47,666 bases of DNA. It comes from JANMDR01 sp031376425. GTDB taxonomy: Bacteria; Pseudomonadota; Gammaproteobacteria; Burkholderiales; Usitatibacteraceae. The stretch is from positions 1 to 47,666 of the forward strand of contig JANMDR010000188.1 in assembly GCA_031376425.1 (NCBI GenBank), in the 5' to 3' direction. A model generated the notes under the pieces. It worked only from the letters and a program-made list of their open reading frames with translations. It had not been told where the DNA came from and made no database searches. A program made the position numbers and the translations under genes. Positions 32,967 to 42,337 of the stretch are shown here, piece after piece. Within the stretch, counting starts at the first letter, position 1. Each line of letters opens with the position of its first letter.

Positions 32967-33519
32967 TGCGTTGAATAGCGCAATTAATCCCGTCGCCATT
33001 CGTATCCTTGGCATTGACCCCGGATTGCGAATTACTGGTTACGGTGTGATCGAAAAAAACGGTGCCAAACTTAGTTATATTTCGAGTGGATGTATTAAGT
33101 CGCCTACGGGTGAATTACCGGAGCGGCTTAAGAATATTTTGCGCTCAGTGCAAGAAGTGATTTCTTTATTTCAACCTACGCAAGTGGCGATTGAAAAAGT
33201 GTTTGTAAACGTTAATCCTCAAAGCACCTTATTGCTCGGGCAAGCCCGAGGGGCAGCTATCTGCGCCGCAGTCTCACAAGATTTGCCGGTGGCAGAATAC
33301 ACAGCGTTGCAGGTGAAGCAAGCCGTGGTGGGCAATGGTCACGCGAAGAAAGAGCAAGTGCAAGAAATGGTTAAGCGGCTGTTAGTGTTGCCCGGCTATC
33401 CTGGCGCTGACTCGGCTGACGCATTAGCTTGCGCCATATGCCATGCACATGCACATGCATCGGCGCTCGGTGGCATGGCTACGGCTGGGTATCGGGTAAA
33501 GCGCGGGCGGCTCGTTTAA
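32959..33519 (+). CDS. ruvC: Holliday junction resolvase RuvC
   Basis: 186 residues. The endonuclease fold begins ILGIDPGLRITGYGVIE with the first catalytic Asp, then AIEKVFVNVNPQSTLLLGQA with the catalytic Glu, and SADALACAICHAH at the third acidic site. It cuts Holliday junctions after RuvAB migration. No ATG fits: the frame offers TTG at 32959 or 32971 before the conserved RILGIDPG. I use 32959, which overlaps the previous gene by 8 bases, but the later TTG is possible. Confidence 0.95.
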   Translation: MNNALNSAINPVAIRILGIDPGLRITGYGVIEKNGAKLSYISSGCIKSPTGELPERLKNILRSVQEVISLFQPTQVAIEKVFVNVNPQSTLLLGQARGAAICAAVSQDLPVAEYTALQVKQAVVGNGHAKKEQVQEMVKRLLVLPGYPGADSADALACAICHAHAHASALGGMATAGYRVKRGRLV

Positions 33520-33538
33520 ACACAAATGAAGGCTAAAA

Positions 33539-34126
33539 ATGATAGGCAGAATTAGCGGTATATTGCTCGAAAAAAATCCACCCGAAGTGTTGGTGGATAC
33601 GCAGGGCGTTGGCTATGAAATCGGTGTGCCCATGAGCACGTTTTATAATTTGCCAAAAATTGGCGAAAAAGTCGTGTTGCTCACGGTTCTTATTGTGCGT
33701 GAAGACGCGCAACTTCTTTACGGCTTTGGCACCGAAGCTGAACGCCTTAGTTTTAAACAGTTGATTAAAGTGAGTGGCGTTGGCCCAAAAGTGGCGTTGG
33801 CTGTGCTTTCTGGACTCTCCGCTAATGATTTAGCGCACGCAGTACAAATGCAGGAAACAGGGCGCTTAACCAAAATTCCCGGTATCGGTAAAAAAACCGC
33901 AGAACGGCTTTTGCTAGAACTAAAAGATCGTTTGAAAGTTGATATTAATACCGTAGGCAATGCTGTAAATAGTACGCCACCAAGCACCAATAGCGATGTG
34001 ATGCATGCATTAATGTCGCTGGGATATAACGAAAAAGAAGCGTTGTTTGCGATTAAAAATTTGCCTACCGATATTGGTGTTTCCGAAGGTATTCGTCAAT
34101 CATTAAAGCAACTTTCAAAGCCCTAA
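33539..34126 (+). CDS. ruvA: Holliday junction branch migration protein RuvA
   Basis: 195 residues. The N-terminal OB domain (MIGRISGILLEKNPPEVLVD) is followed by two helix-hairpin-helix motifs (LIKVSGVGPKVALAVLSG and LTKIPGIGKKTAERLLLEL) and the C-terminal RuvB-binding domain (ALMSLGYNEKEALFAI). Four copies bind the four arms of a junction. It starts 19 bases after ruvC. The RuvB gene is one gene away. Confidence 0.97.
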   Translation: MIGRISGILLEKNPPEVLVDTQGVGYEIGVPMSTFYNLPKIGEKVVLLTVLIVREDAQLLYGFGTEAERLSFKQLIKVSGVGPKVALAVLSGLSANDLAHAVQMQETGRLTKIPGIGKKTAERLLLELKDRLKVDINTVGNAVNSTPPSTNSDVMHALMSLGYNEKEALFAIKNLPTDIGVSEGIRQSLKQLSKP

Positions 34127-34138
34127 ATCCTAAACCCC

Positions 34139-34651
34139 ATGGAAAAAAGTAGCGTGAAAAAAACTAGCACCGAACAAGGTTTGTGGAGCAAACTTAAAAT
34201 CGGGCCGAACGCATTTCGCCATTTTATGAATTGCTGGCCGCCATTGATTGTGATGCGCATCCACATCGAGCACATTGCACCGGATTGGCGTGAGATTGAT
34301 GTGCGCATGAAATTGTCGCTGCGCAATAAAAATTATGTGGGCACCCATTTTGGCGGTGGCTTATTTGCGATGGTTGATCCGTTTTATATGCTGATGCTGT
34401 TGAGAGTTTTGGGCAGTGCGTATGTAGTCTGGGATAAATCGGCGACGATTGATTTTGTAGCGCCCGGAAAAAGCACGGTTTATGCGAAATTTCGCATCAC
34501 TCAGGCGCAAGTTGATGAAATACTGAATGCCACTGCAGACGGCAAAAAATTTGAACCCACCTATGAAATTTTGATGCAAACTGCGTCCGGTGAGACCATC
34601 GCTAGGGTAACTAAAACGCTTCACATCCGTAAAAAGAAGGCAGTAGGTTAA
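34139..34651 (+). CDS. DUF4442 (hotdog-fold, thioesterase-like) protein
   Basis: 170 residues. The pattern HFMNCWPPLI, then NKNYVGTHFGGGLFAMVDPF, MLLRVLG and KSATIDFVAPG is that of DUF4442, a hotdog-fold family related to thioesterases and to the YiiD C-terminal domain. Catalysis has not been shown for most members. The gene starts 12 bases after ruvA and ends 9 bases before ruvB, so it is inside the ruv operon. Its link to repair is unlikely; it may be passively carried. Confidence 0.85.
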   Translation: MEKSSVKKTSTEQGLWSKLKIGPNAFRHFMNCWPPLIVMRIHIEHIAPDWREIDVRMKLSLRNKNYVGTHFGGGLFAMVDPFYMLMLLRVLGSAYVVWDKSATIDFVAPGKSTVYAKFRITQAQVDEILNATADGKKFEPTYEILMQTASGETIARVTKTLHIRKKKAVG

Positions 34652-34660
34652 AATTGGCTG

Positions 34661-35704
34661 ATGATTGAACCCGACCGCTTAATATCCGCAGTAAAAGAAA
34701 GCCCCGTTGAGGAGGCGCAGGAACGGGCTTTGCGCCCCAAATTGCTAGCCGAATACGTAGGGCAAGAGAAAATTCGTGAGCAGCTCACTATTTTTATCGA
34801 AGCCGCACGCAATCGTAAAGAACCATTGGATCACACCCTACTCTTTGGTCCACCCGGCTTAGGAAAAACCACGTTAGCGCATATTATTTCTCGTGAAATG
34901 GGCGTAAACATGCGCCAAACTTCAGGCCCAGTGCTTGAGCGCGCAGGTGATTTGGCCGCATTGTTGACGAATTTAGAACCCCATGACGTGCTGTTTATTG
35001 ATGAAATTCATCGCTTAAACCCGGTTGTGGAAGAAATTCTGTATCCCGCGCTGGAAGATTTTCAAATCGATATTATGATCGGCGAGGGACCATCAGCACG
35101 CTCGGTCAAGCTCGATTTGCCGCCCTTTACCCTCGTGGGCGCTACCACTCGTGCGGGTATGCTTACAAACCCGTTGCGTGATCGCTTTGGCATCGTGGCG
35201 CGGCTGGAATTTTATAACCACGCAGAGTTGCTACTCATTGTGCAGCGTTCGGCAAGTTTATTAAAAGTGGAAACATCCGCCGCAGGTGCGGCTGAAATTG
35301 CGTCGCGTTCCCGTGGTACGCCGCGTATTGCTAACCGTTTGTTGCGCCGCGTACGTGATTTTGCGCAGGTAAAAGGCAATGGCAAGGTAGACGAGGCATT
35401 GGCCGATGCCGCGCTAAAAATGCTCGATGTTGATAAAGTAGGATTAGATACGATGGATCGACGCATGCTGGAAGCCATTATCCATAAATTTGCTGGTGGC
35501 CCAGTAGGCGTGGAAAATTTGGCAGCGGCGATTGGTGAGGAACGTGACACGATTGAAGATGTGATTGAGCCGTTTTTAATCCAGCAAGGCTATTTACAAC
35601 GTACACCGCGCGGTCGTATGGCAACTTTGCTCGCGTATCAACATTTTGGTATTGCGAACGCGCCAGCTGTAATTGGTCGAGACACTGGAACTTCACTATT
35701 TTAG
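34661..35704 (+). CDS. ruvB: Holliday junction branch migration ATPase RuvB
   Basis: 347 residues. AAA+ motifs: Walker A LLFGPPGLGKTTLAHII, Walker B DVLFIDEIHRL, sensor 1 LVGATTRAGMLTNPLRDRFG, sensor 2 SRGTPRIANRLLRRVRD. The C-terminal winged helix (FLIQQGYLQRTPRGRMA) binds DNA. It is the motor that drives RuvA along the junction. Start ATG at 34661; the sequence MIEPDRLIS matches the family. Confidence 0.98.
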   Translation: MIEPDRLISAVKESPVEEAQERALRPKLLAEYVGQEKIREQLTIFIEAARNRKEPLDHTLLFGPPGLGKTTLAHIISREMGVNMRQTSGPVLERAGDLAALLTNLEPHDVLFIDEIHRLNPVVEEILYPALEDFQIDIMIGEGPSARSVKLDLPPFTLVGATTRAGMLTNPLRDRFGIVARLEFYNHAELLLIVQRSASLLKVETSAAGAAEIASRSRGTPRIANRLLRRVRDFAQVKGNGKVDEALADAALKMLDVDKVGLDTMDRRMLEAIIHKFAGGPVGVENLAAAIGEERDTIEDVIEPFLIQQGYLQRTPRGRMATLLAYQHFGIANAPAVIGRDTGTSLF

Positions 35705-35729
35705 GGTCTCTACGGCCTTCTTCATTTTT

Positions 35730-36173
35730 ATGGCAAAACTCAATTTAAAGCAAGCAACGCAGAGTGCACTGTTTGATTATGCCGTGCCAATACGGATTTA
35801 TTTTGAAGATACCGATGCCGGTGGTGTGGTCTATCACGCGCAATATGTAAAGTTTTTAGAGCGTGCGCGTACTGAATGGTTACGGTCTTTGGGTTTCACC
35901 AATACTGAACTTGAGCAGCAATATGGCGTCTTATTCATTGTGAGTGAGATTAATGTGCAGTTTCTACGTCCTGCACGGTTGGATGAATTAATTGAAGTGA
36001 GCGTGGTGGTTACTGAACTGACGAGGGTGCGTGGCATTTTTTACCAAGAAATTCGACGCGCTGAAGAATTATTGCTAACTGCGCGCATCACCGTGGCAAC
36101 AGTGAATGCAAAAACCTTGAAGCCCTGCGAAATGCCACCGGAATTAAAGCGAAAAATGGCAGCTACGCAATAG
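35730..36173 (+). CDS. ybgC: Tol-Pal system acyl-CoA thioesterase YbgC
   Basis: 147 residues. Hotdog-fold 4-hydroxybenzoyl-CoA thioesterase family: IYFEDTDAGGVVYHAQYVKF holds the catalytic Asp and the conserved His-containing loop, followed by LERARTEWLRSLG. YbgC hydrolyses short acyl-CoA and opens the tol-pal block in many proteobacteria. The ATG at 35730 follows ruvB by 25 bases. The frame is open back to 35673, but that part overlaps ruvB. Confidence 0.94.
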   Translation: MAKLNLKQATQSALFDYAVPIRIYFEDTDAGGVVYHAQYVKFLERARTEWLRSLGFTNTELEQQYGVLFIVSEINVQFLRPARLDELIEVSVVVTELTRVRGIFYQEIRRAEELLLTARITVATVNAKTLKPCEMPPELKRKMAATQ

Positions 36174-36239
36174 TTACCTTTATACGTCACCTTGATATTG
36201 CTTTAGTTTTGCTACAGAAAATTTATTAGGAAAAACCGC

Positions 36240-36920
36240 ATGAACCCAACAACCGATATGTCCATTTTGCATCTGGTGATGCAGGCTTCTGTGGTGGTAA
36301 AAATAGTGATGCTGGTGCTTGTTATCGCATCCCTTATGTCGTGGTGGTATATTTTTATGAAGCTTTTTGCTATCCGCCGTGCACGGCTGGAGGCAGAGCA
36401 TTTTGAAACTGAGTTTTGGGGTGGTACCGATGTGGTTGGGTTATACCAACGTGCAAATTCGGGTGAATACGAAACTAGCGGTATGGAGCGTATTTTTCAG
36501 GCAGGCTTCAAAGAGTTTTTGAAGCTGAAAAGTCGCCCCAATGCTGATATTGGTGCGCTCCTTGATGGGACGCGTCGTGCCATGAAGGCAAACTTTCAGC
36601 GCGAGCTTGATTATCTTGAATCACATCTTTCGTTTCTAGCAACGGTAGGCTCGGTAAGTCCGTATATAGGGCTTCTTGGGACTGTTTGGGGGATTATGAA
36701 TGCGTTTCGTGGTTTATCTAATGTGGCGCAATCAAACTTGGCGCAGGTTGCACCGGGCATTGCTGAGGCGCTGATTGCCACTGCCATTGGGCTCTTTGCA
36801 GCCATTCCAGCTGTGATTGCCTATAACCGCTTTACGGCACAAATTGATCGACTAGCAAATCGCTATGAAAGCTTTATCGAAGAGTTTTCTAATATCCTGC
36901 AACGCCAAGGAACGAATTAA
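36240..36920 (+). CDS. tolQ: Tol-Pal inner-membrane protein TolQ
   Basis: 226 residues, three membrane helices: VVKIVMLVLVIASLMSWWYI near the start, then two late segments (VGSVSPYIGLLGTVWGIM and EALIATAIGLFAAIPAVIAY). This is the MotA/ExbB/TolQ proton-channel fold. With TolR it converts proton motive force into movement of TolA for outer-membrane constriction. AGGA lies upstream of the ATG. Confidence 0.97.
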   Translation: MNPTTDMSILHLVMQASVVVKIVMLVLVIASLMSWWYIFMKLFAIRRARLEAEHFETEFWGGTDVVGLYQRANSGEYETSGMERIFQAGFKEFLKLKSRPNADIGALLDGTRRAMKANFQRELDYLESHLSFLATVGSVSPYIGLLGTVWGIMNAFRGLSNVAQSNLAQVAPGIAEALIATAIGLFAAIPAVIAYNRFTAQIDRLANRYESFIEEFSNILQRQGTN

Positions 36921-36925
36921 TTACC

Positions 36926-37336
36926 ATGCGTCGTAGCCGCCGAACTATCGCTGAAATTAATGTTGTACCTTACATCGACGTGATGCTAGTTTTGCTCATC
37001 ATTATGATGGTAGCTTCGCCTGCGGTGAATCCTGGGCAAATTGATTTGCCTAGCGTCGGGCAGAATCTAAATACCGCAGTGGCACCGCTAGAAGTACGCA
37101 TAAAAGAAGATGGCAGTTTATTATTGGTGAACCGCCAAGCAGGCGGGGCTGAAAAACCCACAACGCGGCAAAAATTGGTGGCTGATGTAAGAGCAATTGT
37201 TGGGCAAAAACCAGATCAAGCGGTAGTTATTTCGGCCGATAAAAATTTACGCTATGACGACGTGATGAAAACGCTGGATATATTGCAGCAATCAGGCATT
37301 AAGCGGGTTGGCTTGTTGGCCAAACAGGGCAAGTAG
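36926..37336 (+). CDS. tolR: Tol-Pal inner-membrane protein TolR
   Basis: 136 residues. Near the start, AEINVVPYIDVMLVLLIIMM contains the single membrane helix with the essential Asp (YIDVMLVLL). The periplasmic part ends ADKNLRYDDVMKTLDILQQ, the ExbD/TolR pattern. It starts 5 bases after tolQ and works with it as stator. Confidence 0.97.
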   Translation: MRRSRRTIAEINVVPYIDVMLVLLIIMMVASPAVNPGQIDLPSVGQNLNTAVAPLEVRIKEDGSLLLVNRQAGGAEKPTTRQKLVADVRAIVGQKPDQAVVISADKNLRYDDVMKTLDILQQSGIKRVGLLAKQGK

Positions 37337-37353
37337 AACAAATCACCAATACT

Positions 37354-38250
37354 ATGGCCGCTACTCTCGCATCTCCGCAATTTAATCGCCGCCGCGTCGA
37401 ACCGGGAAGGCTACCTGCTGGCCTGTTGGCGCTCGGAGTGCACATCGTATTTTTTGCGTTAATCGTATTTGGCGTATCGTGGAATGTAAAGCCACCAGAA
37501 CCTATTGCTGTTGAAGTGTGGAGTGCTTTACCGCCTATTCAAAATGCGCAAACGGTTGCTGTTGTGCCACCACCCGTGCCAACGCCTACACCTACACCGC
37601 CCGAACCCGTGATTGAAAAAGTGGTGCAGCCGCCGCCGGTTGCTATACCTGCACCGACTCCCCCACCAGTGATTAAAGCGCCAGCGACACCAGCAGTTGA
37701 CGATATTAACTTAAAGTTGGCTAAGAAAAAAGCGGAAGAAGCTCAAAAGCAAGCTCTCGCCGAGCAACAACAGAAAGAAAAGTTGAAAGAAGACGTTAAG
37801 AAAAAAGAAATATTGGACGCCCAAAAAGCAGCCGAAAAAGCCGCTGAAAAAATAAAGTTAGCTGAAGAAGCCAAAAAAGCCGAGGCTGCTCAACAACTAG
37901 CCCGTGCCGCCGCCGCCGAGCAGTTAGCTGCCCAAATTGCCGCGCAAAATATTCAAGCCGCGCGTAATGCGGCAATTGCTAATTACGGCAGCAAAATTGC
38001 TGAGCTAATTCGTAATCGTGCCAATGTCCCTGATACGGTGGTGGGTAATCCCGTCGTACAGGTGCGGCTCCGCTTGCTCACCAATGGCGCCGTGCTCGAC
38101 GCAACCGTAGTTAAACCCTCAGGGAACCGACCATATGATGAATCGGTCGAACGAGCAATCAATAGTATTCGGAACTGGCCCTTGCCGGACAATCCGGAAA
38201 TTTTAGGTCAACGTAAAGAGCTAAACTTGAATATTCGCCATGAGAAATAA
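37354..38250 (+). CDS. tolA: Tol-Pal protein TolA (TonB-like C terminus)
   Basis: 298 residues. One N-terminal membrane helix (LLALGVHIVFFALIVFGVSW) leads to a proline-rich part, then a long Lys/Glu/Ala/Gln coiled region (about 110-210, e.g. AKKKAEEAQKQALAEQQQK), and a TonB-C-like end (VVGNPVVQVRLRLLTNGAVL, then PSGNRPYDESVERAINSIRN). It links the inner-membrane motor to Pal. The middle domain is shorter than in E. coli. Confidence 0.95.
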   Translation: MAATLASPQFNRRRVEPGRLPAGLLALGVHIVFFALIVFGVSWNVKPPEPIAVEVWSALPPIQNAQTVAVVPPPVPTPTPTPPEPVIEKVVQPPPVAIPAPTPPPVIKAPATPAVDDINLKLAKKKAEEAQKQALAEQQQKEKLKEDVKKKEILDAQKAAEKAAEKIKLAEEAKKAEAAQQLARAAAAEQLAAQIAAQNIQAARNAAIANYGSKIAELIRNRANVPDTVVGNPVVQVRLRLLTNGAVLDATVVKPSGNRPYDESVERAINSIRNWPLPDNPEILGQRKELNLNIRHEK

Positions 38251-38286
38251 ATTGTTGAATCGCGTATTTTAACCATACTTGGTGTG

Positions 38287-38309
38287 CGCTTAGCTTTGTA
38301 AGTTAAGCG
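38287..38309 (+). promoter_or_regulatory. Small hairpin between tolA and tolB
   Basis: CGCTTA pairs with TAAGCG, and inside it CTT with AAG, with single-base bulges. It lies in the 110-base tolA-tolB gap. No T-run follows, so it is more likely an RNA processing or stability element, or a site tied to an internal tolB promoter, than a terminator. Confidence 0.35.
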
Positions 38310-38360
38310 TATCAAGCTTCACTAAAATACACTGCCGTTAAATTTTCCCTTTATAAAAAT

Positions 38361-39674
38361 ATGAACACCATGAAGTCAAAACTTGCTACCCAAATTTGCG
38401 CAAAATTTACTGCGTATTTTGTACTGTGCGCTGTATTTTATTTATCACCAGCGGCTTTTGCGCAGCTAACCATTGATGTCACCACCAGTTCCGGGCGGCA
38501 AATTCCGCTAGCAATTGTTGCATTTAGCGGAGAGGTTAGCGCACCTCAGAACGTCACGCCACTGATTGCTGCGGATTTGGCGCGCACAGGATTGTTTAAA
38601 ATGGTGTCTACGAATCCATCGCTGCCACTCGCGGATTCGGCACCGGTTAATTTTCCTGAGTGGAACCAAAGAGGTGCTGAGGGGGTGGTGGTAGGCAATA
38701 TTGCGCCGCAAGCCGATGGCCGTTTTGAAGTACGTTTTCGTTTATTTGATGTTGCCAAGCAAAGCCAGACTGCAAGTTTTTCCTATATGGCCACAGCAAC
38801 GCAACTTCGCGCTACAGCGCATCGCATCGCTGATGAGATTTACGAAAAAATGATTGGTGAGCGCGGTGTTTTTTCAACCAAAATTGCTTACGTACTAAAA
38901 AGCGGTTCCTTGTTTCAATTGCAGGTGGCTGATGCTGATGGTTTTAATCCGCAAACAGTGCTGAAGTCGCTAGAGCCAATACGCTCGCCAAAGTGGTCGC
39001 CTGACGGCTCCAAGCTTGCCTATGTTTCCTTCGAAAGTCGCAAATCCAACATCATTGTGCAAGATTTAAGCTCAAGCAAGCGCACTGTGGTGGCTAACTT
39101 TCGTGGCGATAACTACGCACCAAGTTGGTCACCTGATGGTCAGCGTCTAGTTATTTCCTTATCGCGCGATGGTGATAGCCAAATTTATACTATTTCAACC
39201 GATGGCGGCGAGCCGTTTCGTGTAACTACGAGCAAATCTATTGATACCAATGCCGCATTTACTGCTGATGGCCGCGACATTATTTTTGTTTCCGATCGTT
39301 CTGGTGGTCCACAGCTCTACAAAGTAAGTGCTGCCGGTGGCGCGGCTAGTCGCTTGACGTTTGAGGGTAGCTATAACGTTAATCCACGGTTAAGCCCCGA
39401 CGGTAAGTTTGTGGCCTTCGTAAATCGCGAGGGTGGGCGCTTTCGCGTGGCTACGTTGGAACTTGCCAATGGTTTGGTGAGTCTACTCACTGATGGGCCC
39501 CTAGATGATTCGCCAAGCTTTTCACCCAATGGCCGTACTATTTTGTATGAATCTAAAGCGGGTGGGCGCGGTGTGTTGGGCGCGGTTTCGGCCGATGGTA
39601 AAGTCAAGCAAAAATTGTCTTCGCAGGCTGGTGATGTGCGTGAGCCGGCATGGGGGCCTTTTGGATCAAAGTAA
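38361..39674 (+). CDS. tolB: Tol-Pal periplasmic protein TolB
   Basis: 437 residues. A signal peptide (about 1-34, ending AAFA) is followed by the N-terminal alpha/beta domain and a C-terminal six-bladed propeller with WSPDG-type repeats (SPKWSPDGSKLAYVSFES, APSWSPDGQRLVISLSRD, NPRLSPDGKFVAFVNREG). TolB docks Pal and is displaced during Tol-Pal cycling. Start: ATG at 38361; a second ATG is 3 codons later. Confidence 0.97.
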   Translation: MNTMKSKLATQICAKFTAYFVLCAVFYLSPAAFAQLTIDVTTSSGRQIPLAIVAFSGEVSAPQNVTPLIAADLARTGLFKMVSTNPSLPLADSAPVNFPEWNQRGAEGVVVGNIAPQADGRFEVRFRLFDVAKQSQTASFSYMATATQLRATAHRIADEIYEKMIGERGVFSTKIAYVLKSGSLFQLQVADADGFNPQTVLKSLEPIRSPKWSPDGSKLAYVSFESRKSNIIVQDLSSSKRTVVANFRGDNYAPSWSPDGQRLVISLSRDGDSQIYTISTDGGEPFRVTTSKSIDTNAAFTADGRDIIFVSDRSGGPQLYKVSAAGGAASRLTFEGSYNVNPRLSPDGKFVAFVNREGGRFRVATLELANGLVSLLTDGPLDDSPSFSPNGRTILYESKAGGRGVLGAVSADGKVKQKLSSQAGDVREPAWGPFGSK

Positions 39675-39880
39675 AGGCACAGTTTGTGGCTGCGAAGTCA
39701 ATAAAGCGCCTGATCTTGAAAGCAAAATAAATTAAATTTTAATGATAGTTAGACGCCTCAAAAAACGATTAGTGAGAAGTGCGAATGTTTTTACTTGAAA
39801 AAGTGGATAATGATGAAGTGTTACCACTCATATCGTACCCAAATAATAAAGTTGGCCAATTTTAATTTTAGGAGAAGCTT

Positions 39881-40462
39881 GTGAAAAATAGTTCATTGAA
39901 AGCCTTGGTAGCCGCCACATTGCTGGTATTGGTTGCGGGTTGCACCAATAAAGATACGCCTAAAGATGTTGCTGTAACGGACGTGAAAACGCAACCTACA
40001 GCGAGTACTGGTAATACATCTGGTACCCAAACTGCCACCACCACACCTACAGCTAACCCTAATTTAAACGCAAATGCCAATACAGCGCTGACTGGTGATG
40101 CACTATTGCGTGCGCCCGGTGGCATATTGTCGAAACGCGTAATTTATTTTGAATATGACCAAGATAGCGTTAAAGATGAGTTTCGCGAAATTGTGCAGGC
40201 ACATGCCAAGTTTATGCAAGAAAATAAGGGGCGTAAAATTCGCCTTGAAGGTCATGCCGATGAGCGCGGTTCACGTGAATATAATATGGCACTGGGTCAG
40301 CGTCGTGCTGGTGCCGTCAAGCGCGTCATGGGCGTTTTAGGCGCTGGTGAGGCCGCCATGGAAACCATTAGTTTCGGTGAAGATAAGCCAAAAGCACAGG
40401 GCCAAACTGAAGCGGCGTGGGCGCTCAACCGCCGTGTTGAAATCGTTTACGACGGCGAATAA
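39881..40462 (+). CDS. pal: Peptidoglycan-associated lipoprotein Pal
   Basis: 193 residues. The lipoprotein signal ends LVAGC with the lipidated Cys at residue 21. A Thr/Ala/Asn-rich linker (about 30-75) leads to the OmpA-like domain: VIYFEYDQDSVKDEF, then RLEGHADERGSREYNMALGQ and RRVEIVY. It anchors the outer membrane to peptidoglycan. The start is GTG at 39881, set by an AGGAGA 6 bases upstream. The tolB-pal gap is 206 bases, long enough for an extra promoter. Confidence 0.97.
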   Translation: MKNSSLKALVAATLLVLVAGCTNKDTPKDVAVTDVKTQPTASTGNTSGTQTATTTPTANPNLNANANTALTGDALLRAPGGILSKRVIYFEYDQDSVKDEFREIVQAHAKFMQENKGRKIRLEGHADERGSREYNMALGQRRAGAVKRVMGVLGAGEAAMETISFGEDKPKAQGQTEAAWALNRRVEIVYDGE

Positions 40463-40465
40463 TCT

Positions 40466-41467
40466 ATGTTGAAATCGTCATCAAATATGCGATTTATTAC
40501 GCGCGTTATTTTTGTTGCAATCGCAGTGGGTGTGCTTCTGCCCACTGCGCGCGCGGGATTATTTGATGATGAAGAAGCACGACGTGATATCGCCAAACAT
40601 AGGGTGGCAACTGAAGCGCAGTTTAAGGAAGTAGACGCAAAGTTGGCTAAATTGGATGAGGCTATCAAAAGCCTTGGCATCATTCAAATAATTAACCAGC
40701 TAGACCAAGTCAATGTTGAGCTAGCGAAGTTGCGTGGTCAAAACGAAGTGATGGTGAATCAGTTCGAGCAGATGCAGAAGCGGCAAAAAGATTTTTATTT
40801 TGATCTTGATGCCCGCATTCGAGTGCTTGAGGGGGCGTCAGGTACGGCTGTCCCGCCAGCGGGGGGCGTCATGCCTGTCATGCCTGTTGCTCCGTCCACT
40901 GCGCCAACCACTGTGTTGGGCGCACCAGCGATTACTTTGGTAACGCCATCAGCCACGCCCAATATCATTATTGCACCGCAATCTAACCCACCTAATCAGG
41001 GCTTGATAGTGACGCCCGTAGGCGGTGAAGTGGTAGCAATGCAACCGATAAATGGTCGCCCCGTTATTGCCAAGAGTGCTGAAGCACAATTAGCAACTTA
41101 TGACATTGGCACCAATGCATTTAAGGCGAATCAATTTACCAATGCCGTGCGTGGCTATGAAGCATTTTTGCAAGAATTTCCGCAGCATATTTTGGCACCC
41201 AATGCCATGTACTGGATCGGCATTTCGCATTTTAATTTGAATGAGTTCGTAAAGGCGCGCGCTATTCAAGAGCGTTTGCTAAAGCTATATCCAGAATCCA
41301 GCAAAGCACCCGATGCGATGTTAGCGATAGCCGCAGTGCAGCAGGAAATGGGCGATGTCGGTTCCGCCCGAAATACCTATCAGGATATTCTCTCACGTTA
41401 TCCGGATTCTGAAGCTGCGGTAAAAGCCCGTGCGCGCCTTAATACGCGGCCGCGTAATAATCGGTAA
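40466..41467 (+). CDS. cpoB: Cell division coordinator CpoB (YbgF, TPR protein)
   Basis: 333 residues. A signal peptide (about 1-29, ending ARA) is followed by a coiled-coil trimerisation region (VDAKLAKLDEAIKSLGIIQI, then QVNVELAKLRGQNEVMVNQF), a Pro/Val/Ala-rich linker, and C-terminal TPR repeats (MYWIGISHFNLNEFVKARAI and later). CpoB coordinates peptidoglycan synthesis with Tol-driven constriction. It starts 3 bases after pal. A second start, 6 codons on, keeps the signal peptide. Confidence 0.93.
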   Translation: MLKSSSNMRFITRVIFVAIAVGVLLPTARAGLFDDEEARRDIAKHRVATEAQFKEVDAKLAKLDEAIKSLGIIQIINQLDQVNVELAKLRGQNEVMVNQFEQMQKRQKDFYFDLDARIRVLEGASGTAVPPAGGVMPVMPVAPSTAPTTVLGAPAITLVTPSATPNIIIAPQSNPPNQGLIVTPVGGEVVAMQPINGRPVIAKSAEAQLATYDIGTNAFKANQFTNAVRGYEAFLQEFPQHILAPNAMYWIGISHFNLNEFVKARAIQERLLKLYPESSKAPDAMLAIAAVQQEMGDVGSARNTYQDILSRYPDSEAAVKARARLNTRPRNNR

Positions 41468-41554
41468 TGCGGGTCGGTAAAATTGATAAGTGCTGGGCTA
41501 TGCGGCCAAGCCTGCAACTAATAATGCGCAGTTAGCGCACAAAAAAAGGTTGTC

Positions 41555-42310
41555 ATGCCAAAAGTAGTCACCAAGATTCCTGCCACGATAAAGCGTGCCG
41601 CCGAAGTAATAAAGTCGAGCGCTACGCTCGCTACCGCCACCCCAATAGCGCGCGACGAGCAACTGCGCATCAATGAAATATTTTTTTCATTGCAAGGTGA
41701 ATCAAGCCGCGTAGGCTTGCCAACCGTGTTCGTGCGCCTCACGGGTTGTCCGCTGCGCTGTGGCTATTGCGATACTGAATATGCGTTTCATGACGGTAAA
41801 ACCCGCAGTATTGATGCCGTGATCGCTGATGTAGCCGCTTATCTTCCAAATGCTGATGGTCCACGTAGCGTTTGTGTTACTGGAGGGGAACCGCTGGCAC
41901 AGAAAAATTGCTTAATTCTGCTAAAACGCTTGTGTGACGCTGGTTTTAGCGTATCGCTTGAAACTAGTGGCGCGATTGATGTGACGGGTGTAGATTCACG
42001 CGTGAGTCGTATCGTAGACATAAAAACACCCGGTTCAAATGAGGTGGAAAAAAATCTTTGGACGAATTTAGCTGCACTCAGCGCTCATGATGAGATTAAA
42101 TTTGTAATTACCTCGCGTGCTGATTTTGATTGGGCGGTGGTGCAATTGCGAGAGCGGGCGCTAGTTAAAATTTGCCCGGTATTATTTTCGCCATCCTTTC
42201 ACGATCTCAACGCTGCAGACCTCGCCCAGTGGATATTGGCAGCAGGATTGCCGGTGCGTATGCAGGTGCAATTGCACAAAATATTGTGGGGCGAAACCAA
42301 AGGTAAATGA
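41555..42310 (+). CDS. queE: 7-carboxy-7-deazaguanine synthase QueE
   Basis: 251 residues. Radical SAM motif CPLRCGYC, a CX3CX2C pattern, after the entry QGESSRVGLPTVFVRLTG, and GGEPLAQKNCLILL near the SAM site. It makes 7-carboxy-7-deazaguanine, an early step to queuosine. A basic N-terminal extension of about 35 residues (IPATIKRAAEVIKSSATLAT) precedes the normal start. AAGG lies just before the ATG, so the extension is probably real. Confidence 0.93.
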   Translation: MPKVVTKIPATIKRAAEVIKSSATLATATPIARDEQLRINEIFFSLQGESSRVGLPTVFVRLTGCPLRCGYCDTEYAFHDGKTRSIDAVIADVAAYLPNADGPRSVCVTGGEPLAQKNCLILLKRLCDAGFSVSLETSGAIDVTGVDSRVSRIVDIKTPGSNEVEKNLWTNLAALSAHDEIKFVITSRADFDWAVVQLRERALVKICPVLFSPSFHDLNAADLAQWILAAGLPVRMQVQLHKILWGETKGK

Positions 42311-42337
42311 AGTGATGAAATCACAAATCTTGGCTGC

